37,369 nt of DNA from Gemmatimonadota bacterium (lineage in GTDB: Bacteria; Gemmatimonadota; Gemmatimonadetes; Longimicrobiales; RSA9): NCBI GenBank assembly GCA_039715185.1, contig JBDLIA010000027.1, positions 1-37,369 of the forward strand. Direction: 5' to 3'. The notes below the pieces were generated by a model. The model saw only the letters and a program-made list of their open reading frames with translations, was not told the origin of the DNA and ran no database searches. Numbering within the stretch: the stretch's first letter is position 1; each line of letters opens with the position of its first letter. Positions 1-8,097 of this stretch are shown here, in pieces. Both the position numbers and the translations under genes were made by a program.

Positions 1-423
1 ACCTGGGCGGCGGGCGGGCAGCCGTGGATGATCGTCACGGGTGACATGAACGGCGACGGCCACGTGGACGTCGTGGCGGCCAACCGCGAGGGCGACAACG
101 TGGCGGTCCTGCTGGGTGACGGCACGGGCGACCTCGGGGAACCGGCTACGTATGCCGTGGGCGGAGCCCCGCTCGCCGTGGACGTCGGCGACCTGGACGG
201 AGACGGCGATCTGGACGTGGTCTCCAGCGACTACGACGGCAACAGCTTCACGATCTACGAGAACGACGGCGCGGGCGTCCTGGTGAACCCCAGATCCCAC
301 GCCGCGAGCGGGGCCGGCTCGTGCGCTGTCATTCACGACCGAGATCTGGACGGGGATCTGGACATCACCGGTATCGACGAAAAGGACGACAAGGTGTTCC
401 TGTTCGAGAATCCGGGGGCTTGA
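1..423 (+). CDS. FG-GAP/VCBS repeat protein, C-terminal fragment (5'-truncated by the window edge)
   Basis: The reading frame is open from the first base and ends at TGA 421-423, so the start lies outside the window. The visible part is a run of beta-propeller-type repeats with Ca-binding acidic loops: DMNGDGHVDVV, DLDGDGDLDVV and DRDLDGDLDITG, spaced about 45-50 residues apart. This pattern is typical of FG-GAP/VCBS (integrin-like) repeats, found in secreted or surface proteins that mediate adhesion or carbohydrate contact. No enzymatic domain is visible in the fragment. The ATG at 28 is probably internal. The next gene starts within its last codons. Family assignment is firm; the biological role of this protein cannot be read from the fragment. 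Confidence 0.85.
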   Translation, partial: TWAAGGQPWMIVTGDMNGDGHVDVVAANREGDNVAVLLGDGTGDLGEPATYAVGGAPLAVDVGDLDGDGDLDVVSSDYDGNSFTIYENDGAGVLVNPRSHAASGAGSCAVIHDRDLDGDLDITGIDEKDDKVFLFENPGA

Positions 424-899
424 GCGAATCCCACGTGGCGGACGGCCCGGCGTTGCGCCGGGCCGTACCCGCCGACCTGCCCCACATCGTGCGCATGCTG
501 GCCGATGATCCGCTCGGCGCCGAGCGCGAGCGCTTCGAAACCCCTCTCCCACCAGGCTACGCGATGGCCTTCGAAGCCATCGCGGCCGACCCCAACAACG
601 AGCTCCTCGTGTGCGAGTTGGACGAAGCGGTCGTCGGCGTCCTCCAGATCACCTTCACTCCCTACGTCACGCATCAGGGCAGCTGGCGCGCGACGATAGA
701 GGGCGTGCGGGTGGACCGCGGCGCGCGCGGCAGCGGCGTGGGCAAGGCCATGGTGGAGGAGGCCGTCCGGCGCGCCCGGGAGCGCGGCTGCGCGATCGTG
801 CAACTCACCACCGACGCGACGCGCGCCGACGCGCGGACGTTTTACGAGCGCCTGGGTTTTCGTCCTACCCACGTAGGCATGAAGCTGCGGTTGGACTGA
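420..899 (+). CDS. GNAT-family N-acetyltransferase
   Basis: About 159 aa. It looks like a single GNAT domain, which transfers an acetyl group from acetyl-CoA to an amine; the substrate cannot be predicted. The N-terminal strand and helix (LRRAVPADLPHIVRML) are typical. The acetyl-CoA loop reads VRVDRGARGSGVGKAMV, matching the R/Q-x-x-G-x-G/A motif, followed by a basic helix and the C-terminal FYERLGFRPTHVGMKLRL element. The TTG at 420 overlaps the upstream stop and gives an MSE-type N-terminus. GTG at 435 is the alternative and would remove five residues. Neither has a strong ribosome site, but the overlap suggests translational coupling with the repeat protein, although the two functions are not obviously related. 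Confidence 0.85.
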   Translation: MSESHVADGPALRRAVPADLPHIVRMLADDPLGAERERFETPLPPGYAMAFEAIAADPNNELLVCELDEAVVGVLQITFTPYVTHQGSWRATIEGVRVDRGARGSGVGKAMVEEAVRRARERGCAIVQLTTDATRADARTFYERLGFRPTHVGMKLRLD

Positions 900-993
900 C
901 CCGGGCATCGGCCCGCGGGGCTCCACGAGGGCCCCCGGCTTGCCCCGGTGCGGGGCTTCGAGGAAGTTTCGGCCAATCCTGAAACGCGGATCC

Positions 994-1010
994 CGGGGCG
1001 GATCGCCCCG
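994..1010 (+). promoter_or_regulatory. GC-rich hairpin just upstream of hemQ
   Basis: CGGGGCG (994-1000), loop GAT, CGCCCCG (1004-1010) is a perfect 7-bp inverted repeat ending 8-17 bases before the two candidate hemQ starts. It could fold in the leader and modulate ribosome access, or be incidental in GC-rich DNA. It has no following T run, so it is not a canonical terminator for the acetyltransferase gene. Confidence 0.3.
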
Positions 1011-1027
1011 CCAGAACGGTGAACCGA

Positions 1028-1855
1028 ATGTCAACGACCGATCAGATCGACAACGCACCCCGCGGGGTTCGGCCCGGGCACGTCCAGCGCCCGGCCCTGG
1101 GAGAGGACGCCTGGGCGAAGATTCAGGCCGAACAGGAGAGGACCAAGGACCGCGAGTGCGTGCGGTTCGCCTTCTATCGGGTCGATCCGGCGTGGCGGCG
1201 GCTGTCCCCCGAAGTCCGCGAGGAGCACAAGCGCGAGTTCGTGGAGCTCATAGGCCGGCACGGAGAGCAGTTCATGGTCTACTCCTATTCCATGGTCGGC
1301 ACGCGCGGCGACTGCGATCTCATGCTGTGGCAGGCGTCGAAGGACATCGACCACATGGACGCCCTGGCCAGCGACATCAACGGGACCGGCCTGGGCGGCT
1401 ACCTGAGCATGCCCTACTCGTATTTCGCGCTGACGCGGCGGTCGATCTACGTGAACCGATACGAGGAGGAGTACCTACAGAAGTACGCCGGCAAGATGAA
1501 CCTCGATCTCGCTCGCATAGCGATCAATCCGCAGGGCTCGAAGTTCCTCTTCGTCTACCCGTTCGTGAAGACGCGGGCGTGGTACACGCTGCCGCAGGAG
1601 GACCGGCAGCGGATGATGGACGAGCATATCCGCGTCGGGCACGAGTGGCCGGACGTGAAGCTCAACACCACGTACAGCTACGGTCTGGACGACCAGGAAT
1701 TCGTGGTGGCCTTCGAGAGCGACTTCATCGGCCGCTTCCTCGACCTGCTCATGGCGCTTCGGCTCACCGAAGCGAGCAAGTACACGCTGCGGGACACGCC
1801 GTCGCACACGTGCCTGGCCAAGGACATCCGCAGCTGTCTCGACGCCCTGGGGTGA
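1028..1855 (+). CDS. hemQ: HemQ-type coproheme decarboxylase (chlorite dismutase family)
   Basis: About 275 aa from ATG 1028; GTG at 1019 would add three residues. HemQ performs peroxide-dependent oxidative decarboxylation of coproheme III to haem b, the last step of the coproporphyrin-dependent pathway, in the cytoplasm. The family core is clear: FYRVDPAWRRL, a DCDLMLWQ strand, then VYPFVKTRAWYTLP with the presumed catalytic Tyr (~Y177), and MMDEHIRVGHEW with the proximal haem His (~H200). Aligned by hand from the proximal His, the position that is the distal Arg in true chlorite dismutases is Asn here, which argues against chlorite dismutation. The gene is not next to other hem genes in the window, but its product supplies the haem needed by the many cytochromes at 20-30 kb. 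Confidence in family is high; exact start is uncertain. Confidence 0.9.
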   Translation: MSTTDQIDNAPRGVRPGHVQRPALGEDAWAKIQAEQERTKDRECVRFAFYRVDPAWRRLSPEVREEHKREFVELIGRHGEQFMVYSYSMVGTRGDCDLMLWQASKDIDHMDALASDINGTGLGGYLSMPYSYFALTRRSIYVNRYEEEYLQKYAGKMNLDLARIAINPQGSKFLFVYPFVKTRAWYTLPQEDRQRMMDEHIRVGHEWPDVKLNTTYSYGLDDQEFVVAFESDFIGRFLDLLMALRLTEASKYTLRDTPSHTCLAKDIRSCLDALG

Positions 1856-1866
1856 GGTAGCGGCAG

Positions 1867-2406
1867 GTGTTCTCGGCGCGTACCAGGCTGCTACTCATCA
1901 CGGGTGCGTCGCTGCTAGCGTTCGCCAATCTGGTGCAGCAACGCTGGGCGCTCGGTGCCGTGTTCGGTGCAGCTGCATTCGCGTTCGTGTGGGGACACTG
2001 GCGCTACGGCTCCGTGTTCGCGGCCTGGCAGGCGTTGCTCAAGGAAGACCGCGAGGGCGCCCGCAGGCTGCTCGCGGGTACTCCGCGCCCCGCGTTCCTC
2101 GCGCCCCGGCACCGCGCGTACTACCACTGGGTGAGGGGGCTGCTACTCGTGCACGAAAGGGAGACCGGAGCCGCGCGTGAGCACCTGGAAGCGGCGCTCG
2201 GAGGCCCGCTGCGCTCGAGCAGCAACGAGGCGCTGCTGCGGGCACAACTCGCGGAGCTGGAGATCGGGGCGGGCCGCTGGAGCGCTGCCGAGCGCCACCT
2301 GAGGGCCGCGCACGGAATGCGCGCCCGACCCGGAGTGGCGAGCATCCTCGAGGGTTTGGCCAAGGAACTGCGAGAGCGAGGAAAGCGCGAAGGCGACCGG
2401 ACTTAG
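1867..2406 (+). CDS. Small membrane-anchored helical-repeat (TPR-like) protein
   Basis: 179 aa from GTG 1867; a GAGG-type site (around 1854-1858) overlaps the hemQ stop, so the two genes are likely cotranscribed. The N-terminal ~45 residues hold two hydrophobic segments (LLLITGASLLAFANLV and WALGAVFGAAAFAFVWG). The remainder is Ala/Arg/Leu-rich alpha helix with a tetratricopeptide-like rhythm: YYHWVRGLLLVHERETGAAREHLEAAL, in short pieces, then an AELEIGAGRWSAAERHLRAA repeat. This suggests a cytoplasmic scaffold anchored in the inner membrane. No catalytic motif is visible. The function is unknown; a link to haem synthesis rests on gene order only. It ends five bases before the convergent signalling gene. 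Confidence 0.7.
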   Translation: MFSARTRLLLITGASLLAFANLVQQRWALGAVFGAAAFAFVWGHWRYGSVFAAWQALLKEDREGARRLLAGTPRPAFLAPRHRAYYHWVRGLLLVHERETGAAREHLEAALGGPLRSSSNEALLRAQLAELEIGAGRWSAAERHLRAAHGMRARPGVASILEGLAKELRERGKREGDRT

Positions 2407-2410
2407 CGGA

Positions 2411-5002
2411 CTAGTCCGCGGCGGTACCCGCCAGCGCATCGCCCAGGCGCCAGGCCGAGCGCGGGCCCTCGCGGGTTGATCGCTCGATGAACTCTCGCGC
2501 CTCGTCCGGCCTGAGCGCCGGCGCGATCATGTTTCCCTGAGCCTGCGGGGCGCCCAGCGCCCTCAGGAACCCCAGCTGCTCCGGCGTCTCCACGCCCTCC
2601 GCGATGACGCTCTTCCCGAGCTGCCCGGCGAGCGTGACGATGGCGTTCACGATCTCCCAGTTCACGCTCGATGTCGCCTCCCCCCCGCTGATGAACGAAC
2701 GGTCGATCTTGAGCGCGTCGAAGGGAAAGCGCTGCAGGTAACTGAGAGACGAGTACCCGGTGCCGAAGTCGTCGATGCACACCGGTACGCCGGCTTGCTG
2801 GAGGCGCGCCAGTGCGACCGCGGTCGACTCCGCCTCGTCCATGGCCACGCTCTCGGTGATCTCGATCCTGAGATCCTCCGGGTGCAGGCCGCTGTCGGCC
2901 AGGATGCCCTCTATCCGCTCGGCCAGATCCGGCTGAGCCACCTGCCGGCCCGACATGTTCACGTGCATGCTCAGCACGGGTCCCGACAGGTGGAATTCCT
3001 CCTTCCACCTCCGTAGCTGGTCGCACGCCTGCTCGAGGACCGACCAGCCCATCGGGACGATGAGCCCCGTCTCCTCGGCCAGGTCGATGAACTCGCCCGG
3101 CCCGACTTCCCCGCCGTCCTTCACCTGCCAGCGGACGAGCGCCTCGAAGCCCACCAGAGCGCCCGAATCGATGTCGACGATGGGCTGGTAGCGCACGCCG
3201 AACTCGCCGTTGTCCACCGCCCTGCGCAGGTCGGCCTCCAGCTTGAGTTGATCCATCGCGGCCGCGTGCATCTGACGATCGAAGACCTGATAGCGGCCCA
3301 CGCCCTGGTCCTTGGCCCGGTACATGGCGGTGTCGGCGTCGCGCAGGACGTCCAGCGGCTCTTCGTATTCGGTCCAACTCAGCGCTATTCCGGTGCTCGC
3401 GCTGATCCCGATCTCATGGCCGGCCAGGGTGATGGGCGCGGCCAGCACTTCGCCGATCCGATCGGCCACGCGCGTGGCGTCGCTCAGGTCGTGGACGTCG
3501 TTCACCAAGATCGCGAACTCGTCTCCGCCCAGCCGCGCGACGGTGTCTTCGTCGCGGGTCACTCCGCGTAGGCGCTCGGCGACTTCCTCCAGCAACAGGT
3601 CTCCCTGCAGGTGCCCCAGGCTGTCGTTGACCACCTTGAAGCGATCGAGGTCGAGGAAGAGGACCGCGAACTCGATCCGGTCGTGCCGCCGCCGGTGCTT
3701 GATCGCCTGCTTCAGGCGATCGAGGAATAGCGCACGGTTGGGCAAGCCGGTGAGGTCGTCGTGGAGCGCGTCGTGTCGGAGCCGCTGCTCGCGCGCCTTG
3801 CGCTCGGTGATGTCGCGCAGCACCACCTGCACGGAGTCACGGCCCCGAACACGGGCGCGCGTAGTCACCGCGTCCACGTCCACGGCTCCGTCCGGGTGCG
3901 CTATGGTCGCCTCGACCGACCTCGTGGTGGTTTCGCCGTCGTCGTCGGCCTCCGCCAGCACCTCCCCCGCGGCGAGCAGCTCGGGGGGAAGGAGATCGAT
4001 CACCGGACGCCCGACCAACTGTGCTCCCGCCGACTGGAACAACTCGCCGGCCGCGGCGTTGGCGAATTCGACGACGCCATCGGCGTGCACCAGCACCGGC
4101 GCCGGGGACTGTTCCATCAGCGCCCGGTAGCGCTCCTCGGACTGCCGCAGCTCGGCCGCGCGCCGACCGACTTCCCGCCGCAGAGTGGCGAGCCACAAGA
4201 GCATCGCCGCCAGGACCACCACGGCCGCATACAGGACCCGGTCGTCCACGCCGCGCCGCGCGGGGATCACGGCGATGTCACCAGGGCCCCGTGCGTGTAG
4301 CCGGTAGCCGCTGTCGTGCGGAGGGTCCAAGTCCTCCTGGCCGACGTTCCCCACGACCTCCACGATCATGCCCTCCGACACGTCGACGGGAGCCGGGAAC
4401 GAGGAGGGCAGCAAAACGGGCACCTCGAGCCCGGACTCCGAGGTCAGGATGAGGGCCCGTCCGAGCTCCGTCTCGCGCCAGCCGGCGACGCGCGCGCGCA
4501 CGTGCATCAGGCGTCCTTCGAACGGCTCGCTCAGCGCCTCCAGCTCCACGTGCTCGGGGACGGGAGGACGCCGCTCCCTCGCCGCTACGCGATACCCTAG
4601 CACGTTCAGCCCGCTCGCGCCGTCGGCGAAGCCGAGGACGCCGTAGGCTTCGACCAGATCACCCTCCACGACCGGCTCACCCCTGGGTCCTCCGGTGAGC
4701 AGCAGGCCGTGACGTGGACCCTGGATGAACACGTGCATCGTGCGTCTGGTGACCACCCCGAGACCGACGGACGCACGACCGGACACGGTAACGGTATCCC
4801 CCTGACGGTCCGGGATCAGGTCTCCGTCGTCGTCTCGGAGAACCGCCGAAAGCGACTCTCCGGGAGGCCACTCGGAACGCTCCAGGGGAGCGTCGGGCTC
4901 GCGCTCAGCGGTCGAATCCGCCTCCTGGCCCAACGCTCCTGCCGGAGCGGCGAGTACGGCCATCACGACCAGGAAGCGGATTGAGATGCGCGTCAAGAGC
5001 AC
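2411..5002 (-). CDS. Membrane PAS-GGDEF-EAL cyclic-di-GMP signalling protein
   Basis: About 863 aa from GTG 5002, chosen because it places a signal-type segment (FLVVMAVLAAPAGALG) at the N-terminus; the open frame continues upstream to 5197 without convincing protein. Order: signal/TM; a periplasmic region (~35-245) of two OB-fold-like beta segments; a TM helix (~250-268); a PAS domain (~280-395); GGDEF; EAL. The cyclase motif is intact (RLGGDEF, GGDEF at 492-496). The phosphodiesterase domain has EAL at 620-622, NMSGRQ, ITES, DDFGTGYSS, KIDRSF and EGVET, so both activities look possible. The usual QGYxFSRP end is altered to QGNMIAPALRP. It probably converts an envelope or PAS-sensed signal into c-di-GMP turnover. 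It stands alone, convergent with the helical-repeat gene. Confidence 0.9.
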   Translation of the reverse strand: MLLTRISIRFLVVMAVLAAPAGALGQEADSTAEREPDAPLERSEWPPGESLSAVLRDDDGDLIPDRQGDTVTVSGRASVGLGVVTRRTMHVFIQGPRHGLLLTGGPRGEPVVEGDLVEAYGVLGFADGASGLNVLGYRVAARERRPPVPEHVELEALSEPFEGRLMHVRARVAGWRETELGRALILTSESGLEVPVLLPSSFPAPVDVSEGMIVEVVGNVGQEDLDPPHDSGYRLHARGPGDIAVIPARRGVDDRVLYAAVVVLAAMLLWLATLRREVGRRAAELRQSEERYRALMEQSPAPVLVHADGVVEFANAAAGELFQSAGAQLVGRPVIDLLPPELLAAGEVLAEADDDGETTTRSVEATIAHPDGAVDVDAVTTRARVRGRDSVQVVLRDITERKAREQRLRHDALHDDLTGLPNRALFLDRLKQAIKHRRRHDRIEFAVLFLDLDRFKVVNDSLGHLQGDLLLEEVAERLRGVTRDEDTVARLGGDEFAILVNDVHDLSDATRVADRIGEVLAAPITLAGHEIGISASTGIALSWTEYEEPLDVLRDADTAMYRAKDQGVGRYQVFDRQMHAAAMDQLKLEADLRRAVDNGEFGVRYQPIVDIDSGALVGFEALVRWQVKDGGEVGPGEFIDLAEETGLIVPMGWSVLEQACDQLRRWKEEFHLSGPVLSMHVNMSGRQVAQPDLAERIEGILADSGLHPEDLRIEITESVAMDEAESTAVALARLQQAGVPVCIDDFGTGYSSLSYLQRFPFDALKIDRSFISGGEATSSVNWEIVNAIVTLAGQLGKSVIAEGVETPEQLGFLRALGAPQAQGNMIAPALRPDEAREFIERSTREGPRSAWRLGDALAGTAAD

Positions 5003-5227
5003 GGTTGCTATAGGCGAGTCCGAGGTGAGCGGTCGCGGTCCGGGGGAGGACGGACTTGCCGCTGGAGTAGGGAAGGTACTACCGGCTGGATGCTGCCCAG
5101 TCAAGAGAATCGCGGCGCTTAACGACCTTCGGGAACGGGGAGTCCAGATGGGTGAACGGAAGGTAGAAACCACATGGGCGCGCGTTCCCGCCAGCACGCG
5201 TGGCCCATTCGAGAGAGGAATCCGAAG
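5003..5227. other. Divergent intergenic region
   Basis: This 225-base gap separates the leftward signalling gene from the rightward Spy-like gene and must hold both promoters. I see no near-consensus -35/-10 pair. The ribosome site GAGAGG at about 5213-5218 serves the rightward gene. Confidence 0.4.
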
Positions 5228-5767
5228 ATGAAACTAGGAAAAGCGCTTGTGGTGGGAGCATTCGTTGCCCTGCTGCTACCGGCGACGGGCTCCGCGCAGC
5301 GCGGCCCGCGCGGAATGCACGGGCAGCGTCAGGCCGGCACCCCCATGGAGCGGCTCCTGGAGCACCGCGACGAGTTGGGCCTGTCCGACGAACAGGTGCT
5401 GGAGATGGAGCGGCTGCGGGACGAGTTGCGCGCCGAGAACGCGCCTTACCGGGAGCGAATCGAGGCCGTCCGCGAGGAATTGGGACTGGCCCTGGATCGG
5501 AGTGGGTCGGGGCCGCCCAGCGATGAGGAACGGGCCAAGCTCCACGACTTCCGCCAGAGGACCCGCGACGACATGCGCGCGATGATGGACAATTCTCGGG
5601 CCGGGATGGACGCCGCCCGCGAGCTCCTCACCGACGATCAGCGTGAGAGCGCGCGCGATTTGATGCGAGCGGGGGCGCGGCACCAGGGCCGGCGGGGCAT
5701 GCGCGGAAGCCGTGGAGCGGGCCACGAAGGTAAGGGCGAGATGCACCGCGAGCGGCGCCGCACCTAG
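5228..5767 (+). CDS. Spy/CpxP-like periplasmic (LTxxQ-type) protein
   Basis: 179 aa, ATG 5228 with GAGAGG about 9 bases upstream. A clear Sec signal peptide (KLGKALVVGAFVALLLPATGSAQ) precedes a very polar, all-helical mature chain. The helix LSDEQVLEMERLRDELRAE and the later LLTDDQRESARDLM resemble the paired LTxxQ-like elements of the Spy/CpxP/heavy-metal-resistance fold, which forms periplasmic cradle dimers that bind unfolded proteins or metals. The ends are rich in Gly, Arg, Met and His, as in metal-responsive members. It is likely a stress chaperone or metal-binding protein; the exact role is unproven. The gene stands alone and overlaps the convergent lipoprotein gene by four bases. Confidence 0.75.
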   Translation: MKLGKALVVGAFVALLLPATGSAQRGPRGMHGQRQAGTPMERLLEHRDELGLSDEQVLEMERLRDELRAENAPYRERIEAVREELGLALDRSGSGPPSDEERAKLHDFRQRTRDDMRAMMDNSRAGMDAARELLTDDQRESARDLMRAGARHQGRRGMRGSRGAGHEGKGEMHRERRRT

Positions 5768-6273
5768 GGAATCGCGTCGACCGAACCCGTCACGTGCAGG
5801 ACATCGCCTGGAGCGGGGTTGCCCGTAGCCCCCCGGATCAGCGTCAGGGTCAGCGTCGCCACGATGCCATCGCCCACGCGCTCGCTCACGTCCAGCGCTC
5901 CCGAGTTGGGGGCGAAGGCCTCTCCCTGGAAAAACAGGGATGCGTCCAGGGTCGGCTGCTCCTCGGCGATGTCCAGCTGGTGGATCCCAGGACCCGGCGG
6001 CCCGCCCGAGCGAGTGAGCACCAGAGCCTCGCTCGAGAGCGGCGCCGCCGCCAGTCGTAGAATCCAGGTAGGCACCCCCGTATCGCCGTCGACGTTCAGG
6101 ATCACCTCGGGCACGCCGTCGAAGACCGTATCGAGCGTACCGGTGAGCTGAAGCTGGAAGGTGGTGGCGGGCGCGGGAGCCGGTGGATCCGGATCCGTCG
6201 GCGCCCGATCGGTGCACGCGGCCGCGAGAACGAGCGCGCCGATCAGACTCGGTGCGACCCCGCGGGCCGTCAC
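5764..6273 (-). CDS. Hypothetical lipoprotein
   Basis: About 169 aa. I chose GTG 6273 because it overlaps the stop of the upstream DhaL-DegV gene (GTGA) and puts a compact lipoprotein signal at the N-terminus: a short start, SLIGALVLAAAC lipobox, then an Asp/Pro-rich linker. An in-frame ATG at 6297 would add eight residues. The mature part is a beta-rich domain with repeated TLTLTL-like strands and a C-terminal VLHVTGSVDAIP strand, of no family I recognise. It should be anchored in the inner or outer membrane after lipidation. Operon position suggests coexpression with the fatty-acid-kinase-like fusion, without implying a shared function. Confidence 0.7.
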   Translation of the reverse strand: MTARGVAPSLIGALVLAAACTDRAPTDPDPPAPAPATTFQLQLTGTLDTVFDGVPEVILNVDGDTGVPTWILRLAAAPLSSEALVLTRSGGPPGPGIHQLDIAEEQPTLDASLFFQGEAFAPNSGALDVSERVGDGIVATLTLTLIRGATGNPAPGDVLHVTGSVDAIP

Positions 6274-8075
6274 TCGGCCATCCACGCCAGCCCCCACGCA
6301 CCGGGTCCCGTATGGGTCGCGATTACCGGGGTCACCGGCCCCGTGAGAACCTCCGCGTCTTCTCCGTAGCGTGCGCGGATCGCCGCCGACGCCTCCTCCA
6401 GGATCTCCGGGTAGGCCATGTGCACGACGCCGAAGCGAACCTTGTCGGCGTCGGCCGGCACCCGCTCGGCCAGTAGATCCACCATCTTCCGGAGCACGTT
6501 GGCGCGCCCCCGCACCTTGCCGGCCGGTTGCACCACGCCGTCCGCGCCCACCTCCAGGATGGGCTTGATGTCGAGCAGCGAACCGAGCAGCGCCCGGCCG
6601 CGGCTCACGCGCCCGGATGCGATCAGGCGATCGAACGTGTCCACCGTGAACATGACGCCGCTGCGCGCGCGTATGGCCTCCAGACGCTCCTTGATTTCAG
6701 CGGGCGGTAGCGCGGCCTCCGCCAGCTCCGCCGCGCGCAACGCCAGCAGCCCCTGCATGAGCGAGGCTCCGCCCGAATCGACCAGCGTGATGGGAGCCCC
6801 CTCGAACCGCTGCGCCGCAGCTTCGGCCGAAGCGTACGTGCCCGAGAGGCGTGATCCCAGCGCCACGACGACCAGCTCCTCCCCCTCTTCAGCCGCTTCG
6901 CCGTACGCGCGCAGGAACGACGCGGGCGTCGGCTGCGAGGTGCTCGGGTGATCACCGGCCACGACGCGCTCGGCGAACGTGTCTGAATCGATCTCTACGC
7001 GATCCTTGAGCGCGCCCTCTTCGAACACGAGCTGGAGCGGGACCAGGTGAATGCCGTGCGCGCGCACCTGTTCGTCGGGCAGGTCGCACGCGGTGTCGGT
7101 CACGATCACCACGGGGCGACGGGCCAGGCCGCTGTCCCCGGAAGCCCGACCGATCGCCTCGTGCTGCGCGCGCATGTCCTCGGCCTTGTGGGTCACCAGC
7201 CTGCCGGCTTCGCGCAGCCAGGCAAAGACGACCTCGGGCTCGTCGGTGTGGATGTGGACCTTGAGCAGGTTGCCGGTGGAGATCACCACCATGCTGTCGC
7301 CGATGCGGCCGAGCGCGTCCCGGACCGCCTGCGACCCGGGCAACCCCTCGCCGCGCACGAGCGCCTCGGTGCAGAAGCGGTAGCGCTCCGAGTCGCCGTA
7401 CTCCACCTCGCCGGAGACGATGGGCCCGGGGGAGAAATCCTCCTTGGGCGGGAGGATGGGATCTCCGTTCACGTACGCCGCGATTCCCTCCAGCAACGCC
7501 ACGAAGCCCTTCGCGCCGGCGTCCACGACGCCCGCCTTGCGCAACACGGGGAGAAGCTCTGGCGTGCGCGCGAGCGTCTGCCGCGTGCGCTCGAGGATGC
7601 GCTGGAGCAGCGGATAGAAGTCCCTTTCCTGCCCCTCTTCGGCGGCCTCCGCGCTCGCCCTCATCACCGTGATGATGGTGCCTTCTACCGGCGTCTCGAG
7701 CGCGCCGTACACGTGATCCACGCCCGCGCGCAACGCGCGCGCGAAGTCCTGCGAGCTCACCTCTTCGCGGTCGCCGATGCCGTCGGCGAAGCCGAGCAGG
7801 AAGTGTGACAGGATCATGCCGCAGTTGCCACGGGCGCCGAGTATGCCGGCTTCGGCCGCGCGGCTGGCCACGTCGCCGACGGCCGCCGCGCGCTCGCGCC
7901 GCAGGCCATCGCTGATCGAGCGGAGGGTGAGCGCGAGGTTGGTACCCGTGTCCCCGTCGGGCACGGGGAACACGTTGATGCGGTTCAACTCACCGCGCGA
8001 GCGCTGCCCGTACTCGCAGGCCGCCAGCAGGCCGCGGCGGAGGCGGGGTCCATCCAGATAGCCGATCTTCGTCAA
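6270..8075 (-). CDS. FakA-FakB fusion: DhaL-domain kinase fused to DegV fatty-acid-binding protein
   Basis: 601 aa from TTG 8075, with GGGAGAG about 6 bases upstream. Residues ~1-200 form a DhaL (DAK2) kinase domain whose metal/ATP motif is NVFPVPDGDTGTN (Asp40, Asp42). Residues ~215-305 match the FakA middle domain, with GDSMVVI and the paired His of KVHIHTDEP (H274, H276). Residues ~318-600 form a complete DegV/FakB domain: VTDTACDLP, STSQPTPASF, SRLSGTYASA and ATHTGPGAWG. In known systems FakA phosphorylates fatty acids held by separate FakB proteins, giving acyl-phosphate for PlsX/PlsY; here kinase and carrier are one chain. It is a cytoplasmic enzyme that likely recycles exogenous or liberated fatty acids. 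The fusion is intact, without frameshift. Confidence 0.88.
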   Translation of the reverse strand: MTKIGYLDGPRLRRGLLAACEYGQRSRGELNRINVFPVPDGDTGTNLALTLRSISDGLRRERAAAVGDVASRAAEAGILGARGNCGMILSHFLLGFADGIGDREEVSSQDFARALRAGVDHVYGALETPVEGTIITVMRASAEAAEEGQERDFYPLLQRILERTRQTLARTPELLPVLRKAGVVDAGAKGFVALLEGIAAYVNGDPILPPKEDFSPGPIVSGEVEYGDSERYRFCTEALVRGEGLPGSQAVRDALGRIGDSMVVISTGNLLKVHIHTDEPEVVFAWLREAGRLVTHKAEDMRAQHEAIGRASGDSGLARRPVVIVTDTACDLPDEQVRAHGIHLVPLQLVFEEGALKDRVEIDSDTFAERVVAGDHPSTSQPTPASFLRAYGEAAEEGEELVVVALGSRLSGTYASAEAAAQRFEGAPITLVDSGGASLMQGLLALRAAELAEAALPPAEIKERLEAIRARSGVMFTVDTFDRLIASGRVSRGRALLGSLLDIKPILEVGADGVVQPAGKVRGRANVLRKMVDLLAERVPADADKVRFGVVHMAYPEILEEASAAIRARYGEDAEVLTGPVTPVIATHTGPGAWGLAWMAE

Positions 8076-8097
8076 TCAATCTCTCCCAGCGCTCGGC

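Noticed and set aside
1028-1855. Chlorite dismutase
   Set aside because: The distal Arg expected for chlorite dismutation appears to be Asn; HemQ is the better fit.
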